DNA of 7,837 nucleotides from Bacteroidota bacterium (GTDB lineage Bacteria; Bacteroidota; Bacteroidia; Flavobacteriales; Flavobacteriaceae). The notes below the pieces were generated by a model that saw only the letters and a program-made list of their open reading frames with translations, had not been told where the DNA came from and searched no databases. Location: positions 11,347-19,183 of the forward strand of contig JADWMI010000013.1 in assembly GCA_015767395.1 (NCBI GenBank), written 5' to 3'. Within the stretch, counting starts at the first letter, position 1, and the number at the start of each line of letters is the position of its first letter. A program made the position numbers and the translations under genes. Below are positions 1 to 5,902 of the stretch, one piece after another.

Positions 1-1091
1 CTTTAGATATTAACAAACGTGAGTTAAAAAATCCTTTTATTATACCTGGAATTCAAAAGGTTAAGATTGAGTCTCAATTAAATCCAAATTATAACTTTGC
101 AAGCTTTGTTGAAGGAGATTCTAATAGGTTGGGACGTTCAGCAGGAATTGCAGTAGCAAATAAGCCTGGAGGAACTTCATTCAATCCTTTATTAATTTAT
201 GGTGGAGTAGGCTTAGGGAAAACACATATTGCGCATGCAATTGGTGTTGAAATAAAAGATAAATATCCAGACAAAACAGTATTGTATATTTCTTCTGAAA
301 AATTCACACAGCAATACATAGATTCTGTAAAAGGAAATACTAGAAATGATTTTATTCATTTTTATCAAATGATTGATGTGTTGATTATTGATGATGTTCA
401 GTTTTTATCAGGTAAAACAGGGACACAAGATGTTTTCTTCCATATTTTTAATCATTTACATCAAAATGGAAAACAGGTTATCTTAACTTCAGATAAAGCC
501 CCTGTTGACATGCAAGATATTGAGCAACGTTTGCTTTCAAGATTTAAATGGGGATTGTCCGCAGAGCTTCAAGCTCCTGATTATGAAACCCGTGTTGCTA
601 TTTTAAGAAATAAATTATACCGTGATGGCGTTGAAATGCCTGATGAAATTGTTGAATATATTGCGAAACATATTAAATCTAATGTTAGAGAGTTAGAAGG
701 GGTCTTAATTTCTATGATTGCACAAGCGTCATTCAATAGAAAAGAGTTTACACTTATGTTAACAAAACAAATTGTTGATAAATTTGTTAAGAATACCAAA
801 CGTGAAGTTTCAATTGATTATATCCAAAAAATAGTTTCTAATTATTTTGAAATTGATATTTCGACCTTACAATCAAAAACACGTAAGCGTCATATTGTTC
901 AAGCACGTCAATTGGCTATGTTTTTTGCAAAGCGAATGACAAAAGCTAGTTTGGCAAGTATTGGATCTCAAATTGGAAAAAGAGATCACGCAACTGTACT
1001 TCATGCTTGTAAAACTGTTGATAATTTAACAGAAACAGACAAGCAATTTAAAAAGTATGTTGAAGATATTACCAAAAAACTTACTTTTTAA
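1..1091 (+). CDS. dnaA: Chromosomal replication initiator DnaA, 5'-truncated by the window edge
   Basis: DnaA is the AAA+ ATPase that binds DnaA boxes at oriC, melts the origin and loads the replicative helicase. The reading frame is open from base 3, so the TTG at 129 is an internal Leu codon and not the start. About 362 residues are visible. Domain I and most of domain II, perhaps 110 residues judging from usual Bacteroidota lengths, lie off the left edge. Visible landmarks are Walker A GGVGLGKT (201-224), Walker B IIDD (Asp pair at 390-395), sensor 1 LTSDK (about 483-497), the arginine-finger box RLLSRF (finger Arg at 540-542), and sensor 2 VRELEG (Arg at 687-689). The domain IV helix-turn-helix carries the DnaA signature GKRDHATVLHA (975-1007), which contacts the DnaA box. 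All key residues are intact. The phosphatase gene follows after 5 bp. No DnaA box cluster was seen nearby. The family call is close to certain. Confidence 0.98.
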   Translation, partial: LDINKRELKNPFIIPGIQKVKIESQLNPNYNFASFVEGDSNRLGRSAGIAVANKPGGTSFNPLLIYGGVGLGKTHIAHAIGVEIKDKYPDKTVLYISSEKFTQQYIDSVKGNTRNDFIHFYQMIDVLIIDDVQFLSGKTGTQDVFFHIFNHLHQNGKQVILTSDKAPVDMQDIEQRLLSRFKWGLSAELQAPDYETRVAILRNKLYRDGVEMPDEIVEYIAKHIKSNVRELEGVLISMIAQASFNRKEFTLMLTKQIVDKFVKNTKREVSIDYIQKIVSNYFEIDISTLQSKTRKRHIVQARQLAMFFAKRMTKASLASIGSQIGKRDHATVLHACKTVDNLTETDKQFKKYVEDITKKLTF

Positions 1092-1096
1092 GGGTT

Positions 1097-1549
1097 ATGA
1101 CTAAAGTATTAATGGTTTGTTTAGGCAATATATGCCGTTCACCATTAGCTGAAGGGATCTTAAAGTCAAAAGTTTATTCACATAAAACTTTTGTGGATTC
1201 AGCTGGTACCGGTGGTTATCATATTGGTGGTGCACCTGATAAGAGGTCAATTGCAATAGCTAATAATTATGGAATTGATATTTCTGACCAAAAAGCAAGA
1301 ATGTTTTCAGTAAAAGATTTTGATAATTTTGATTTGATTTATGTAATGGATCAATCAAATTATGACAATGTTGTTGCTTTGGCAAAAGATGATGCTGACA
1401 AAGCTAAAGTAAGCTTAATTTTAAACGAAGTTTTTCCTGGAGAAGATTTAGATGTTCCGGATCCATATTATGGAGGTGATTTTGGTTTTAAAAACGTTTA
1501 TAAAATGCTAGACGAAGCTTGTGAATTGATTGCGAAAAAAATAAATTAA
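1097..1549 (+). CDS. Low-molecular-weight protein tyrosine phosphatase
   Basis: A 150-residue cytoplasmic phosphatase of the arsenate-reductase-like LMW-PTP fold, of normal family length. The P-loop C(X)5R is at the N-terminus as C8-LGNIC-R14 followed by S15, giving nucleophile Cys8 and phosphate-binding Arg14. A second Cys (Cys13) sits in the loop, as in many family members. The general-acid motif DPYY is at 122-125 (Asp122). The family hydrolyses phosphotyrosine in proteins through a phospho-cysteine intermediate. Bacterial members often pair with BY-kinases in exopolysaccharide control, but no kinase or capsule gene is present here and the substrate cannot be told. ATG at 1097 lies 5 bp after the dnaA stop. 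An AAGGG at 1090-1094 is too close to the ATG to be a good ribosome site, so coupling to dnaA translation is likely. The stop overlaps the next start. It is the phosphatase rather than ArsC because the DPYY acid motif is present. Confidence 0.95.
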   Translation: MTKVLMVCLGNICRSPLAEGILKSKVYSHKTFVDSAGTGGYHIGGAPDKRSIAIANNYGIDISDQKARMFSVKDFDNFDLIYVMDQSNYDNVVALAKDDADKAKVSLILNEVFPGEDLDVPDPYYGGDFGFKNVYKMLDEACELIAKKIN

Positions 1550-2265
1550 TGGCTAAGGAAAAAGGAAAATTATATTTAATACCAACTACTTTAGGTGATA
1601 ATGAGCCTTTAGAGGTTTTGCCTTATTCAGTAAGAACAGTAATTGAGGGTTTGTCTCACTTTATTGTTGAGAATGAGAAAACGGCCCGTGCATTTATAAA
1701 AAAAATTACACCTAAAAAACCACAACCTTCCTTAACTATCTTTAAGGTAGATAAATATGCTCAAGAAGTTGAGGTTAGAACCTATTTAGATGTTTGTGAG
1801 CAAGGTATATCAATTGGGTTGCTATCTGAAGCGGGTGTTCCGGCAATTGCGGATCCTGGCGCAGATATTGTAAAAATGGCTCATGAAAAAGGAATTCAAG
1901 TGGTTCCATTGGTTGGGCCTTCTTCTATAATATTAGCGATGATGGCATCTGGGTTTAATGGTCAAAATTTTGCTTTTAATGGTTATTTGCCAATTGATAA
2001 TACAGAAAGAAGAGCTGCAATTAAAAATTTAGAAAGGTTGTCTAAAGATAAAAATCAATCTCAGATATTTATTGAAACGCCTTTTCGAAATGAAAAAATG
2101 TTGACTGAATTAAAAAGCGCATTAACGCCTTCAACAAAATTGTGCGTAGCTTGTGATATTACTTTACAGAACGAATATATTAAAACGTTAACGGCGAAAG
2201 ATTGGAAACAAGAAAAACCAAATCTGCATAAAAGACCAACAATTTTTATAATTCATAAAGAATAA
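1549..2265 (+). CDS. SAM-dependent methyltransferase of the RsmI / tetrapyrrole-methylase fold, short form
   Basis: A 238-residue protein of the class III (tetrapyrrole methylase) SAM methyltransferase fold, related to RsmI, which 2'-O-methylates C1402 of 16S rRNA. RsmI-like landmarks are the N-terminal strand GKLYLIPTTLGD (6-17), the SAM-site block SEAGVPAIADPG (93-104), LVGPSS (121-126), the GF..NFAFNGYLP segment (135-148) and ETPFRN (176-181). It is shorter than E. coli RsmI (286 aa), and the C-terminal extension of that protein is missing. The N-terminal half also departs from RsmI: the usual AEDTR-type motif is replaced by ENEKTAR (41-47). Bacteroidota commonly carry such a short homologue, possibly besides a genuine RsmI, so its substrate is uncertain and no symbol is given. 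ATG shares its A with the phosphatase stop (TAATG), pointing to translational coupling. The stop lies inside the first bases of the following terminator. Confidence 0.88.
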   Translation: MAKEKGKLYLIPTTLGDNEPLEVLPYSVRTVIEGLSHFIVENEKTARAFIKKITPKKPQPSLTIFKVDKYAQEVEVRTYLDVCEQGISIGLLSEAGVPAIADPGADIVKMAHEKGIQVVPLVGPSSIILAMMASGFNGQNFAFNGYLPIDNTERRAAIKNLERLSKDKNQSQIFIETPFRNEKMLTELKSALTPSTKLCVACDITLQNEYIKTLTAKDWKQEKPNLHKRPTIFIIHKE

Positions 2266-2304
2266 AAAAAGGATCAAATAAAATAATTATTTGATCCTTT
2301 TTTT
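2264..2304. terminator. Bidirectional intrinsic terminator between convergent genes
   Basis: A perfect 18-bp inverted repeat has arms at 2264-2281 and 2287-2304 and a 5-base loop AATAA. The GGATC/GATCC core is flanked by A7 on the left and T7 on the right, so either strand gives a hairpin ending in a run of U. It overlaps the methyltransferase stop codon (2263-2265) and lies 22 bp from the stop of the convergent gene at 2327, so it can end both transcripts. Confidence 0.93.
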
Positions 2305-2326
2305 ATTTGTATCAACAAATAGTTGG

Positions 2327-2956
2327 CTATATTGTTATAATAGGTCTTTTAATGGCTTTGATAGAAGAAGTGTCATATCCAGAAAACTTCTTCATATAAT
2401 GCTGAATAGAGCTTCCGTAAGCATCGCTAAATGTTTTTGACCCGTTGCTCCTTAAATATTTTTTAACGTTTCCAGCGCCCGATAAATGTGCAGCAGCAAG
2501 AATACCTGATTCCGTAATTTCTACACCATTAATTTTTTTACCTACACTTCTTTTTATATCTCTAATTAAAATCCATTTATTTAAAGAGCAAAGTGCTTTA
2601 AAGGCGTCTTCCTGCAATTCAGGATTTTGCAAGAAAGCTTCCGTGTCGTATATTCTAAATCGTTCTAATGTTGTTTTTCCAAATTGATACTTTCCTAAAT
2701 AACCAAGTGTGTTTACGGCTTGATACTTACCTTGAGATTCTTTAAAAGCCAAAGCCTCTTTAAATCCTATAAAATTATTGCCAATAAAGGGGATCTGGAA
2801 ATAATTTTGATTGCTTTCAGCTTCTGTAGGAACAGAGCTTATTGCTGTAGTATCGTATTTTTCGATGTTTACTCTAGTTTCAGTTGCGTATTCATTAAAA
2901 CCTGAAATAAACAGGACTAATACAAGTAAACGAAATATTACTATTACTTTTTTCAT
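2327..2956 (-). CDS. Exported lytic-transglycosylase-like (lysozyme-fold) protein
   Basis: A 209-residue protein with a signal peptide: MKK, then a hydrophobic stretch (about 4-20, rich in V, I, L and F). No lipobox Cys is seen, so it is probably periplasmic or secreted. The middle resembles small lytic transglycosylases and lysozymes: FKEALAFKES (65-74) contains the likely catalytic Glu73, followed by GYLGKYQFG (85-93), which resembles the G.YQ segment that shapes the sugar cleft. AAAHLSGAGNVKKYL (154-168) matches the helix with a glycine-rich turn found in this fold. The family cleaves the MurNAc-GlcNAc bond of peptidoglycan. No LysM or other wall-binding repeat is visible, although relatives are sometimes named as LysM proteins. 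The tail (about 190-209) is basic and of unknown role. The ATG at 2956 directly precedes the signal sequence and fits the upstream -7 element. It is a single-gene unit, convergent with the dnaA group. Fold call fairly sure; activity is inferred. Confidence 0.8.
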   Translation of the reverse strand: MKKVIVIFRLLVLVLFISGFNEYATETRVNIEKYDTTAISSVPTEAESNQNYFQIPFIGNNFIGFKEALAFKESQGKYQAVNTLGYLGKYQFGKTTLERFRIYDTEAFLQNPELQEDAFKALCSLNKWILIRDIKRSVGKKINGVEITESGILAAAHLSGAGNVKKYLRSNGSKTFSDAYGSSIQHYMKKFSGYDTSSIKAIKRPIITI

Positions 2957-2994
2957 AATTTATAGGTTTTAATTCCTATCAAATTTTAAGCGTG

Positions 2995-3002
2995 CAAAAG
3001 TA
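2995..3002 (-). promoter_or_regulatory. Bacteroidota-type -7 promoter element for the lytic-transglycosylase-like gene
   Basis: On the minus strand this reads TACTTTTG, an exact match to the Bacteroidota consensus TAnnTTTG. It would place the transcription start near 2990 and give a leader of roughly 33 bases. No good TTG element was found at the usual -33 spacing. The leader holds a small ATAGG/CCTAT inverted repeat (2962-2966 and 2975-2979) just ahead of the start codon. Confidence 0.6.
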
Positions 3003-3134
3003 GACGTTATTTTTTAATAATCAGTAAAATTGTAATTTATTTAAATATTTTAAGAAATTGATTATCAAAATATTAAAATTTTAATGTCTAATTTTTTAAA
3101 CTCTCAGGAAGGTTAAACATATTTTATCTATTAA

Positions 3135-3233
3135 TTTGTTCCTACAACAAGAGAACTTTTTTGTAACTATTAATTTTAAATAGTCTATTAATAAATGATG
3201 TTTTAGAATTATAATGATTGTTGTGGGAACAAA
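3135..3233. repeat. 16-bp inverted repeat bracketing 67 bases
   Basis: The left arm is TTTGTTCCTACAACAA (3135-3150) and the right arm is TTGTTGTGGGAACAAA (3218-3233). The arms pair over 16 positions with one difference (3143 against 3225), which would be a U-G wobble in a plus-strand RNA but an A-C mismatch in a minus-strand RNA. Inside is a smaller hairpin, ACTATT (3166-3171) with AATAGT (3179-3184). The arms are richer in G and C than the surrounding DNA. It may be a structured RNA, a small non-coding mobile remnant with terminal repeats, or a long-loop regulatory stem. No clear target-site duplication flanks it. Confidence 0.6.
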
Positions 3234-3402
3234 ATATTATAGCGTAAATGTATTGACTATTTCAATTCAAAATTTATAAAATAAATATTTGACCCTTTAA
3301 AATATGTAAATGGTTCAATATTGACAATGAATAGTAATATTTACAATTTAAATTATAACTTGCAGTTTATCAGTATTTTAATAGATATTGTTTGTAGGTG
3401 TT

Positions 3403-4437
3403 TTATCTATTTACCCCTTGTTTACTTAACCAATTCTGGTAAATTCTAGCATTTTTATTATGTTGCGAAAGGGTTTTAGCAAATTTATGTTTTCCAATGT
3501 CGGTTGTACTGGCGCACATATAGTAATAATTGTGTTTTTCTGGATTTAAAACGGCGTCGATGGAAGAGATATCGGGCATTGCAATTGGTCCTGGAGGTAA
3601 GCCTAAGTTTTTGTAAGTATTATATGGAGAATCTATATTCAAATCTTTAGTAAGTACTCGTTTTATAATCACATCATTACCTAACTGTTTTTTTAAGGCG
3701 AAAATTATTGTGGGATCTGCTTGTAAAGGCCATTTGTTATTTAATCTATTTAAATATAAACCTGCAACTGTTGGTCTTTCGGCTATGTTTGACGTTTCTT
3801 TTTGAACTATTGAAGCCAAAGTAATGACTTCAGTTTGAGATAATTTTAATTTCGCTGCTTTTTGAACTCTGTTTTCTGTCCAAAATCTAGCGTATTCCTT
3901 TAGCATTTTTTTTCTGAAACCATCAGCAGAGGTGTTCCAGTAAAATTCATAGGAATTTGGAATATACATTGCAATGCTGTTGTTTTTATTAAAACCTGTG
4001 TTTTTAATAAAATCTATATTGGTAAATATATTTAGAAGAGAAACAGAGTCAGCTTCAATTTGTTCAGAAATTCTACCAGCAAGTTTTTCAAAAGTATCTT
4101 GATTGTTAAATGATACTTTCACAGTTGTTTGTTTACCACTTCTTAATAAGTTCAGCAACTCATTATTGTTCATCCCCTTCTCAATATGGTATTTCCCTGG
4201 TTTTATTTTGTTTGGATAATTTTTTCTTTTGGCTACCCATACAAAAGGTTTAACTCTTTTTAAAAATGGACGAACCAAATTTTCAACATCTTTAAAATCA
4301 CTGTTGGTTGGAATATATAAAAAACCTTCTTGGGTGGTATTTGCTTTGTAGATTTTGTTGTAAAAATTAAAACCTAATACACCTCCTACAATTATCAATA
4401 ATACAAAAATTAGGAGAAAAAGTTTTTTAAGATTCAT
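3403..4437 (-). CDS. mltG: Endolytic murein transglycosylase MltG (YceG-like)
   Basis: A 344-residue inner-membrane protein that cuts nascent glycan strands within the chain, thought to set glycan length by releasing polymer from the synthase. One N-terminal membrane segment (about 5-23) follows a short basic cytoplasmic tail, and the rest is periplasmic. A LysM-like region of the family would occupy roughly residues 35-100. The YceG catalytic domain is clear: ASIVQKET (208-215) with the presumed catalytic Glu214, then AERP..AGLYLNRL (219-232), LQADPTI (238-244), PYNTY (271-275), GLPPGPIAMP (279-288), and the C-terminal HKFAKTLSQHN (317-327). Length and motifs fit full-length family members. 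ATG at 4437 overlaps the upstream acetyltransferase gene by 11 bp, so it is the last gene of a dapF-GNAT-mltG transcript. Pairing with dapF is sensible because both serve peptidoglycan. No strong terminator is visible downstream. Confidence 0.96.
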   Translation of the reverse strand: MNLKKLFLLIFVLLIIVGGVLGFNFYNKIYKANTTQEGFLYIPTNSDFKDVENLVRPFLKRVKPFVWVAKRKNYPNKIKPGKYHIEKGMNNNELLNLLRSGKQTTVKVSFNNQDTFEKLAGRISEQIEADSVSLLNIFTNIDFIKNTGFNKNNSIAMYIPNSYEFYWNTSADGFRKKMLKEYARFWTENRVQKAAKLKLSQTEVITLASIVQKETSNIAERPTVAGLYLNRLNNKWPLQADPTIIFALKKQLGNDVIIKRVLTKDLNIDSPYNTYKNLGLPPGPIAMPDISSIDAVLNPEKHNYYYMCASTTDIGKHKFAKTLSQHNKNARIYQNWLSKQGVNR

Positions 4438-4960
4438 TTGAAGGTTTTATTAATTGATATAAGATTTCATCTTTATAAGTTGTATTTGAAAAAATCCAAT
4501 CTTTTTTTTGGCCAGTTTTTTTGAAATTATATTTTTCAAAAAGTGCAATGCTTTCAATATTATCGGGAGTAATGTTTGCGAAAATTTGATGAACATTTAA
4601 ATGTGAGAATGTGTACTCAATAAGTAATTCTAATGCTTCAGAGGCAAATCCTTTTCCTTGAAATTTAGGGATAATCAGTATGCCAACACCAACCCGACTG
4701 TGTTGTGGGTTGTATTCAAATAAATCAATCAAGCCAATAGCAGTATTGTCAATATTACAAATAACAAAACGATATTGTTTTGCTTCGTAAATATCTTGAT
4801 GTGAATTTTCAATATATTTTTGTAAGATGTATTTTGAATAAGGTGTTTGTGTACTGCTAATTTCCCAGAATGTTTCATTGTTTTCTACAGAAAACAAAAA
4901 ATCTAAATCCTCTGGCTCTAAAGCTCTAAGGCTGATATTTTTTCCTAGTAATATGGCCAT
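4427..4960 (-). CDS. GNAT-family N-acetyltransferase (RimJ/RimL/SpeG-like)
   Basis: A 177-residue cytoplasmic acetyltransferase that uses acetyl-CoA. It begins with the typical ISLRALEPEDLDFLFSVENN (9-28) of the RimJ/RimL-type subgroup. The RFVI strand (64-67) and IGLIDLFEY (75-83) follow. The acetyl-CoA pyrophosphate loop is QGKGFA (101-106), matching Q/R-x-x-G-x-G/A, and the C-terminal NI.SIALFEKYNFKKTG (134-149) is the classic motif B. The substrate cannot be told: ribosomal-protein N-terminus, polyamine and other amines are all possible. The ATG follows the dapF stop with no gap (TAA then ATG), and the 3' end overlaps mltG by 11 bp, so it is almost certainly co-translated with two peptidoglycan genes. 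This raises an envelope-related role as a possibility only. Family call sure, function open. Confidence 0.92.
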   Translation of the reverse strand: MAILLGKNISLRALEPEDLDFLFSVENNETFWEISSTQTPYSKYILQKYIENSHQDIYEAKQYRFVICNIDNTAIGLIDLFEYNPQHSRVGVGILIIPKFQGKGFASEALELLIEYTFSHLNVHQIFANITPDNIESIALFEKYNFKKTGQKKDWIFSNTTYKDEILYQLIKPSNES

Positions 4961-5740
4961 TTAAATTGTTATTTTCCCTTCGAATACAAATTCAGCAGGA
5001 CCTTTTAAAAATACATTTGTATATAAGTCTCCTTCATTGTCAAATGAAACCTCTAAATTTCCACCTAAAACTTCCAACATGATTTTATTGTTGTCCGTTT
5101 TTTTTGTTTTATGGGCTGCAATTGCAACCGCTGTTACTCCGGTGCCACAGGCCAATGTTTCATCTTCAACTCCTCGTTCATAGGTTCTTACTTTGAAAGT
5201 ATTTTCAGAAACCTGTTCAGCAAAATTTACATTTGTTCCAGTTTCAAAATAAGGAGAACCGTATCTTATTTCGGCTCCAACTTCTTTTACATTTAAGTCT
5301 TTCAAATTGTCGCAAAAATGAATGTGATGCGGTGAGCCAGTATTTAAAAATGAATGTGAATTTGTAATTTCAATATGGTCTATATCAATCATTTTAAGAC
5401 TTACAATTTTATTCTCAATAGTTGCAAAGTGTAAGCCATCAACAGCGTCAAAGGTGGTTTTATTTTCAATAACTTTTAATTGTTTAGCGAATGCTACTAG
5501 ACACCTACCTCCATTACCACACATACTGCCTTCATTTCCATCAGCATTATAGTAAACCATTGTGAAATCTAGATCTTTAGATGGTTCTAATAAAATCAAA
5601 CCATCAGCACCTATTCCAAAACGTCTGTCACATAATTTATTTATGAGGTTTACATTGTTTTTAGGAAAGGACAAGGTTCTATTATCTATCATAATAAAAT
5701 CGTTTCCTGTGCCTTGATATTTATAAAAATGTAGTTCCAT
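4961..5740 (-). CDS. dapF: Diaminopimelate epimerase
   Basis: A 259-residue cytoplasmic, cofactor-independent epimerase that converts LL-2,6-diaminopimelate into the meso form, used for lysine and for the peptidoglycan stem peptide. The N-terminus FYKYQGTGNDFIMID (5-19) is the family hallmark. The two catalytic cysteines are both present: Cys74 in the GSMCGNGGRC block (71-80) and Cys198 in ETLACGTG (194-201). Substrate-binding segments FGIGADG (41-47), GSPYFETGTNVNF (161-173) and YERGVEDE (187-194) are also intact. Length is slightly under the 274 aa of E. coli DapF. The start at 5740 is fixed by the hallmark beginning at once; the next Met is residue 17, inside it. First gene of the dapF-GNAT-mltG operon, divergent from the protease gene. 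A -7 element sits only 5 bp in front of the ATG. Confidence 0.98.
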   Translation of the reverse strand: MELHFYKYQGTGNDFIMIDNRTLSFPKNNVNLINKLCDRRFGIGADGLILLEPSKDLDFTMVYYNADGNEGSMCGNGGRCLVAFAKQLKVIENKTTFDAVDGLHFATIENKIVSLKMIDIDHIEITNSHSFLNTGSPHHIHFCDNLKDLNVKEVGAEIRYGSPYFETGTNVNFAEQVSENTFKVRTYERGVEDETLACGTGVTAVAIAAHKTKKTDNNKIMLEVLGGNLEVSFDNEGDLYTNVFLKGPAEFVFEGKITI

Positions 5741-5745
5741 TGATG

Positions 5746-5753
5746 CAAATGTA
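5746..5753 (-). promoter_or_regulatory. Bacteroidota-type -7 element immediately upstream of dapF
   Basis: On the minus strand this reads TACATTTG, an exact TAnnTTTG match. It ends 5 bp before the dapF ATG, so transcription would start almost at the start codon and give a leaderless or nearly leaderless mRNA. A weaker alternative, TACTTTG (5761-5767 on the minus strand, one spacer base short), would give a leader of about 15-20 bases. No convincing -33 TTG was found for either. Confidence 0.5.
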
Positions 5754-5804
5754 ATAAATTCAAAGTAGACTATAATGTTAAAAAATGATTGGGAATTGCA
5801 AAAT

Positions 5805-5841
5805 GTTAAAATTGGTTAAATCAGCGTTAACAAACCGTTAA
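5805..5841. promoter_or_regulatory. Phased GTTAA repeats, candidate operator between dapF and the htrA gene
   Basis: GTTAA occurs at 5805-5809, 5815-5819, 5826-5830 and 5837-5841, spaced 10, 11 and 11 bp, so all four face the same side of the helix. A fifth copy is at 5777-5781. The last two also form TTAAC-N5-GTTAA (5827-5841), a dyad typical of dimeric regulators. The series ends about 28 bp before the -7 element of the protease gene, where an activator would bind, and lies upstream of dapF in the other direction. The binding protein is unknown. Confidence 0.45.
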
Positions 5842-5868
5842 AGCATTTTTTTTAATATAATAAAACGC

Positions 5869-5876
5869 TAATTTTG
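5869..5876 (+). promoter_or_regulatory. Bacteroidota-type -7 promoter element for the HtrA-like protease gene
   Basis: TAATTTTG is an exact TAnnTTTG match, 26 bp before the ATG, predicting a start of transcription near 5881-5883 and a leader of about 20 bases. No TTG appears at the usual -33 distance. That would fit a promoter depending on an activator bound at the GTTAA series. An AT-rich tract (5844-5865) separates the two. Confidence 0.6.
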
Positions 5877-5902
5877 AGTTATAATTTATAAAACATTGAC
5901 GT

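Larger units (their letters stand above)
2957..3402. other. Gene-free AT-rich intergenic region
   Basis: These 446 bases lie between the 5' end of the lytic-transglycosylase-like gene and the 3' end of mltG. No open frame of useful size was found on either strand; the few ATG starts run into stops within about a dozen codons. The region holds the -7 element at 2995-3002 and the inverted repeat at 3135-3233. From 3234 to 3402 I see only AT-rich sequence with weak short repeats, and no T-run hairpin that would clearly terminate mltG transcription. No tRNA or known RNA is recognisable. Most intergenic gaps here are under 80 bases, and the divergent promoter gap is 162, so this stretch stands out. 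Confidence 0.75.

Noticed and set aside
129..131. TTG as the start codon of dnaA
   Set aside because: The frame is open upstream to base 3 and encodes typical DnaA sequence (such as PGIQKV and SQLNPNYNF), so this is an internal Leu codon.
581..799. Minus-strand open frame inside dnaA
   Set aside because: It is antisense to the DnaA sensor 2 region and has no family features.
2445..2905. Two plus-strand open frames opposite the lytic-transglycosylase-like gene (2445-2687 and 2720-2905)
   Set aside because: The minus-strand gene has a signal peptide and family motifs; the plus-strand frames show no recognisable domain and are shadows.
3305..3345. TGTAAAT/ATTTACA short inverted repeat
   Set aside because: Seven base pairs with a long loop in very AT-rich DNA are expected by chance.
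2957..3402. Possible replication origin near dnaA
   Set aside because: I looked for TTATNCACA-type DnaA boxes on both strands and saw no cluster; high AT content alone is not evidence of oriC.
3380..3411. AATAGATA/TATCTATT inverted repeat across the mltG stop as a terminator
   Set aside because: It has only 8 bp of A-T-rich stem, a 16-base loop and no T-run on the minus-strand exit side, so it is too weak to call.
5111..5296. Plus-strand open frame inside dapF
   Set aside because: It is antisense to catalytic parts of a well-supported gene and its product has no recognisable features.
5823..5869. AGCGTT/AACGCT inverted repeat (5823-5828 and 5864-5869) next to the htrA -7 element
   Set aside because: Six bp at a 35-base separation is weak, and it overlaps the better-supported GTTAA motif.
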